IMG/VR virus record: IMGVR_UViG_3300005530_000055
Span: 1-39,886 of that record
DNA from: a virus
Length of the DNA: 39,886 nt
Direction: 5' to 3' (one strand)
Made by a program: the position numbers and the translations under genes. Below are positions 37,287-39,886 of this stretch, one piece after another (the first letter of the stretch is position 1; each line of letters starts with the position of its first letter). Under the pieces are notes generated by a model. That model did no database searches and was not told where the DNA came from. It saw only the letters and a list, made by a program, of their open reading frames with translations.

Positions 37287-38978
37287 TTACAGCTTCCTGC
37301 CCGCGAGCCAGTTCCTCGGAGTATACCCTGGACCTGTAGCATTTCCTGAGACTTTCATCACCTGTGCCATATACACATTCGGGTCAGGGGCGCACTCGGG
37401 GCAGGTTTTCAGTTTCATCGGGTACTCGTGTCCCTGCGGGCAGTTCCGATAATAAGCAGCTGACCAGCGGATCGCGGACTTTCTCCTCGTATTATCTGGC
37501 TCTTTCGCCTCCGCAACCACAGGGGTCCCGCAATGCTTGCATCTTTTGTCGATATAGACGTGAACGTCTTCCCCGCAGCCTTTACACGCGGAAAACCCGT
37601 AGATTTCCTTGTAGTTGACTGCCCCGAATCCGCAGAGTTCCCGCATCGCGTACACCCATGCGTCTGCCCTGTCATCATGGGCTTTCACCCGGTCGTCATA
37701 GGAGGTGAGGGCGCACAGCTGCCGCTCCAGTTCCTCGAACTGACCACGATCCCCCACCATGTGAATCCTCCCCTGTTCTGCAAGAGGAGACACTGGCTGC
37801 GCCCTGATCTTCTTTGAGTTCATCGCCTGGATCAGTTTCAGGGGGATATAAGGGTCTTTCTGGTACAGCATTCCCTTGAAATAGTCCCCGACCCCGTTTT
37901 TCTCCCCAACCACGAGGGAGGCATCCCACCGGTAATAAGCATCTACCAGCGCGTCCATGACCTTATCCGGGGTTCCCTGCATAGAGCAATCCTGGAGGGT
38001 GTACAGGTGATGATCTTCCCCTTCCGCGCAGACCGCGATCCCGGTTTCGTCGCTTTTGATATTGGAGGAGCTTGCCGGGTCTACCGCTACTACGACTCTC
38101 CTGAAATCAGGGACCTCGTGTTCTTCCACCCGGTACTCGTCAAACCATTCCATCTGGAATAGCGCCCCGGGGATTTCCGCGATAAACTCACCCTGCAGCT
38201 CCTGCCGTTCCAGGAACGTCCCCTCCCCGAATTTGGAGGTGACTTTCGCGATCATCTTCCCGACGCCTTCGGCTTTCCAGTTCTCGGAGCTGGTGGCGCG
38301 GGTGAAATGGAACCTGCTCGGGTCTCTTTCCGCTTCCTTGATGATTTCCCGGAGGAGTTTCGTGTTTCTCGGGGTGGTGGTGATCATCAGCTGACCTTTA
38401 GAGGTTCGCAGCGCAGGAAGGAGACCTGCCTCGTAGAACTCGGGGTAGCGGATAATCCCCAGCTCGTCAAACCAGCAGTAACCCAGGTTAGCGCCTCGGA
38501 TAGATTCAGCTTTCTCAGCGGAATACCCCTGGATTATGCTCCCGTTGCGCAAGGTGATACGGAGATCGTTTTTGTTGTGGTCGATGATCTCGCCTGGCTG
38601 CGCCGCGTTCTTGATCCCGGAGGGACCTTCGAAACAGGTGTTTTTCACGTCCGCGAACGTTGGAGCGCAGACCGCGACCCAGATGCCCGGCTCGGAGAGC
38701 CCCCTGGAGAGCGCCCAGTTGGCTCCTGTGAGGGTTTTCCCGAACCCCCGCCCCGTCATGAGCAGCCAGGTCTCCCAGTCGGGATAGGGACGCTCACAGC
38801 CGCACGACTTGCCTGTCCTTGGGTCGGGGAGGTGATGCCTCGGATGGTCCGGGGGGAGCTGCTTGTTGTACGCCTGGACTTCCCACGGGCGGGGCTCGAC
38901 CTCGGCTTTCTTCGCGAGGATCGCCTCCCGGATACGTGCCCGCGTTTCCGGGGATAGTTTCGAGAAATCTTTGCCCAC
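37287..38978 (-). CDS. Terminase large subunit with C-terminal zinc ribbons
   Basis: 563 residues from a GTG at 38978. The ATPase has Walker A GRGFGKT at 76-82 and Walker B CWFDE with D171-E172. The RNase H-like nuclease shows VVVAVDPAS (D300), VVGEKNGVGDY (E359) and AHDDRADAW (D435/D436/D439). It packages concatemeric DNA through the portal and cuts it. Beyond the usual end, about residues 460-563 carry two Cys clusters: CKGC...CKHC at 465-483 and C513-PQGH...CPEC at 526-529, plausible zinc ribbons. No separate small terminase subunit is seen in the window; it may be beyond the right edge. Confidence 0.93.
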   Translation of the reverse strand: MGKDFSKLSPETRARIREAILAKKAEVEPRPWEVQAYNKQLPPDHPRHHLPDPRTGKSCGCERPYPDWETWLLMTGRGFGKTLTGANWALSRGLSEPGIWVAVCAPTFADVKNTCFEGPSGIKNAAQPGEIIDHNKNDLRITLRNGSIIQGYSAEKAESIRGANLGYCWFDELGIIRYPEFYEAGLLPALRTSKGQLMITTTPRNTKLLREIIKEAERDPSRFHFTRATSSENWKAEGVGKMIAKVTSKFGEGTFLERQELQGEFIAEIPGALFQMEWFDEYRVEEHEVPDFRRVVVAVDPASSSNIKSDETGIAVCAEGEDHHLYTLQDCSMQGTPDKVMDALVDAYYRWDASLVVGEKNGVGDYFKGMLYQKDPYIPLKLIQAMNSKKIRAQPVSPLAEQGRIHMVGDRGQFEELERQLCALTSYDDRVKAHDDRADAWVYAMRELCGFGAVNYKEIYGFSACKGCGEDVHVYIDKRCKHCGTPVVAEAKEPDNTRRKSAIRWSAAYYRNCPQGHEYPMKLKTCPECAPDPNVYMAQVMKVSGNATGPGYTPRNWLAGRKL

Positions 38979-38992
38979 ACGCTCCCTGGGGA

Positions 38993-39022
38993 ATGCTAGT
39001 TCGAATCTTAGATTCTAGCATA
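38993..39022 (-). promoter_or_regulatory. Imperfect palindrome upstream of terminase
   Basis: Arms ATGCTAG and CTAGCAT with inner AATC/GATT around a short centre, located between the lysis-gene terminator and the terminase start. A/T-rich for the region. It could be an operator or part of a promoter; I do not see a clear -35/-10 pair. Confidence 0.35.
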
Positions 39023-39025
39023 ACA

Positions 39026-39060
39026 AAAACCCCTGGACGCCCATGGTCCAGGGGTTTTTG
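39026..39060. terminator. Strong bidirectional terminator after the lysis genes
   Basis: Perfect 14-bp stem including flanking A/T (arm AAAAACCCCTGGAC), 7-base loop, giving a U-tract on either strand. It separates the NlpC/P60 gene from the terminase transcription unit. Confidence 0.9.
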
Positions 39061-39120
39061 CCAGGAGCGGGGCAGTCATCCCGTTCCTTTGCCTTCGCGG
39101 GGGATCGCGAGGCGAGACTA

Positions 39121-39618
39121 TTACCCTACCACACGCCAGAAGGAGGATGGGGCGTATCCCCCGCCATAAGGATGCCACCACACCCGCGTCCCTGACTGCT
39201 GAGCCCCGAACGTCATATGATGCCACCTGGTGACGAACTCGACGTGATACGGGGCTGACACGGGACCCCAGAATGCGAGGTCACCCCGCTGGGGGTTGGT
39301 CACCTGCACCATCTTCCCTGAATGCACCATCGCGACGGTGTTGTGCGGGAGGTTCACTCCCACGTGCGCGAACGAGGACATAACCAGCCCTGAGCAGTCA
39401 TACCCGTACGGACCCGCCCCTCCCCAGGAGTACCAGTGCCCTATCGCGTGAGACTCAGCCCAGTTGAGGGCTGCGTTGGAGATGTGCACCGCACGGGTTT
39501 GGGATGCGTCAGCGGGGGCAGCCAGGGCAGTACCCACCCCCAGCATCGCAGTTACCGCGACAGCGAACACGGAGGCACGGGGAGCTATCTTCCGTGGCTT
39601 ACGATGCCGCCCCCTCAC
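39121..39618 (-). CDS. Secreted NlpC/P60-type cell-wall hydrolase
   Basis: 165 residues from a GTG at 39618 that overlaps the preceding stop (GTGA). The N-terminus is a signal peptide: basic RGRHRKPRK, hydrophobic VFAVAVTAMLGVGTALA, then a probable cleavage region AAPADA. The mature part has the NlpC/P60 catalytic Cys in GYDCSGLVMSSFAH and the His in YHVEFVTRW, with PQRGDLAFWG between them. The enzyme would cleave peptidoglycan stem peptides from outside the membrane. A longer start at 39663 would add a non-signal N-terminus and is less likely. Confidence 0.85.
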   Translation of the reverse strand: MRGRHRKPRKIAPRASVFAVAVTAMLGVGTALAAPADASQTRAVHISNAALNWAESHAIGHWYSWGGAGPYGYDCSGLVMSSFAHVGVNLPHNTVAMVHSGKMVQVTNPQRGDLAFWGPVSAPYHVEFVTRWHHMTFGAQQSGTRVWWHPYGGGYAPSSFWRVVG

Positions 39619-39827
39619 GGCTTGCACACCCACTGCGCGAACGTCTTCCCGGACGCTCTCCACTTGGATACCGCGTTGAGCGCGTTCACCATCGGGTCAA
39701 AGACATTCCCGGGGACTACTTCCCCGAGGATCTGCCAGTACCCGCTAGCGTCCGAGGTGGGGTTTTTCGCGTACTGCCTCCCCCCGGATTCGCATTCCGC
39801 GACCGTGGCAGGGCAGACGCCGCCCAT
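39615..39827 (-). CDS. Rpf/lysozyme-like muralytic core, 70 aa
   Basis: ATG at 39827 with a strong ribosome site (GGAGGTGACGC). The sequence AECESGGRQYAKNPTS followed by SGYWQI carries the C-E-S-G-G motif with the catalytic-type Glu of resuscitation-promoting-factor and lysozyme-like folds. At 70 residues it equals one core domain and has no signal peptide or linker. It is translationally coupled to the NlpC/P60 gene, so the two probably act as a split lysin on glycan and peptide bonds. Confidence 0.75.
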   Translation of the reverse strand: MGGVCPATVAECESGGRQYAKNPTSDASGYWQILGEVVPGNVFDPMVNALNAVSKWRASGKTFAQWVCKP

Positions 39828-39830
39828 GCG

Positions 39831-39886
39831 TCACCTCCAGCCGCGATCCACAGGCGCTCCAGTCCCGCGAAGGACAAGTTCCCTCC
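39831..39886 (-). CDS. Possible 3' end of a gene entering from the right edge
   Basis: An open frame on the minus strand ends at a TGA (39831-39833) placed in the ribosome site of the next gene, reading ELVLRGTGAPVDRGWR before the stop. Stop/ribosome-site overlap is common in this genome, but only 17 codons are visible, so identity and even reality are uncertain. Confidence 0.35.
   Translation of the reverse strand, partial: RELVLRGTGAPVDRGWR

Noticed and set aside
1-39886. tRNA genes, integrase, attachment sites, insertion sequences
   Set aside because: Looked for by pattern; no cloverleaf, transposase, recombinase or terminal repeat was recognised in this late-gene segment.

Overview
The window is a contiguous late-gene segment of a tailed double-stranded DNA phage (siphovirus-like: long tape measure gene, major tail protein, tail-assembly chaperones with a -1 frameshift site). 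Every gene I can support lies on the minus strand, so the biological order runs from the right end (39886) to the left end (1). The host is probably an actinobacterium. This is inferred from the Rpf-like muralytic core, the portal and protease style, frequent GTG/TTG starts and moderately high GC; nothing in the sequence names the host.

Layout in transcription order. (1) 39.9-39.1 kb: two cell-wall hydrolase genes (Rpf/lysozyme-like core, then a signal-peptide NlpC/P60 protein) closed by a strong terminator. (2) 39.0-36.2 kb: large terminase with C-terminal zinc ribbons, two small genes, an HNH endonuclease and another small gene. (3) 36.1-31.5 kb: a promoter, then a GT4 glycosyltransferase, a Cys-rich mini-protein, a lectin-like beta protein, two SAM methyltransferases, two mini-proteins and a GT2-like glycosyltransferase. 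(4) 31.4-26.8 kb: beta-rich surface-type proteins, including a 985-residue protein with about 16 proline/arginine-rich repeats. (5) 26.7-16.7 kb: a 1414-residue portal-MuF-NUDIX-ParB fusion, three small genes, a promoter and terminator leader, a 917-residue protease/scaffold protein, and the major capsid protein with an inserted Ig/FN3-like domain. (6) 16.6-15.7 kb: two small probable capsid decoration proteins. (7) 15.7-8.7 kb: a tightly coupled sugar cassette (SAM methyltransferase, NeuD-like acetyltransferase, DegT aminotransferase, second methyltransferase, low-molecular-weight tyrosine phosphatase, GmhA isomerase, GT17 transferase, NAD epimerase, Cys-rich 28-mer, StrG-like dioxygenase, GT2-like transferase). 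(8) 8.7-5.3 kb: a small beta protein, three zinc-binding proteins, a 40-mer, head-tail connector, an Arg-rich 56-mer and a tail terminator candidate. (9) 5.3-0 kb: major tail protein, terminator, frameshifting tail chaperones, a second GT4 transferase, a gp10-like protein and the tape measure protein, which runs off the left edge.

The structural genes form a standard head-to-tail assembly line, but it is interrupted three times by glycan genes. The two GT4 enzymes are paralogues of each other, and so are the two GT2-like enzymes. The chain of 4-base stop/start overlaps in the sugar cassette indicates coordinated translation. The simplest reading is that the phage makes or tailors a sugar and attaches it to its own virion proteins; modification of a host surface or regulatory glycan is the alternative. 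The window is almost fully coding: no gene-free stretch exceeds about 150 bases.
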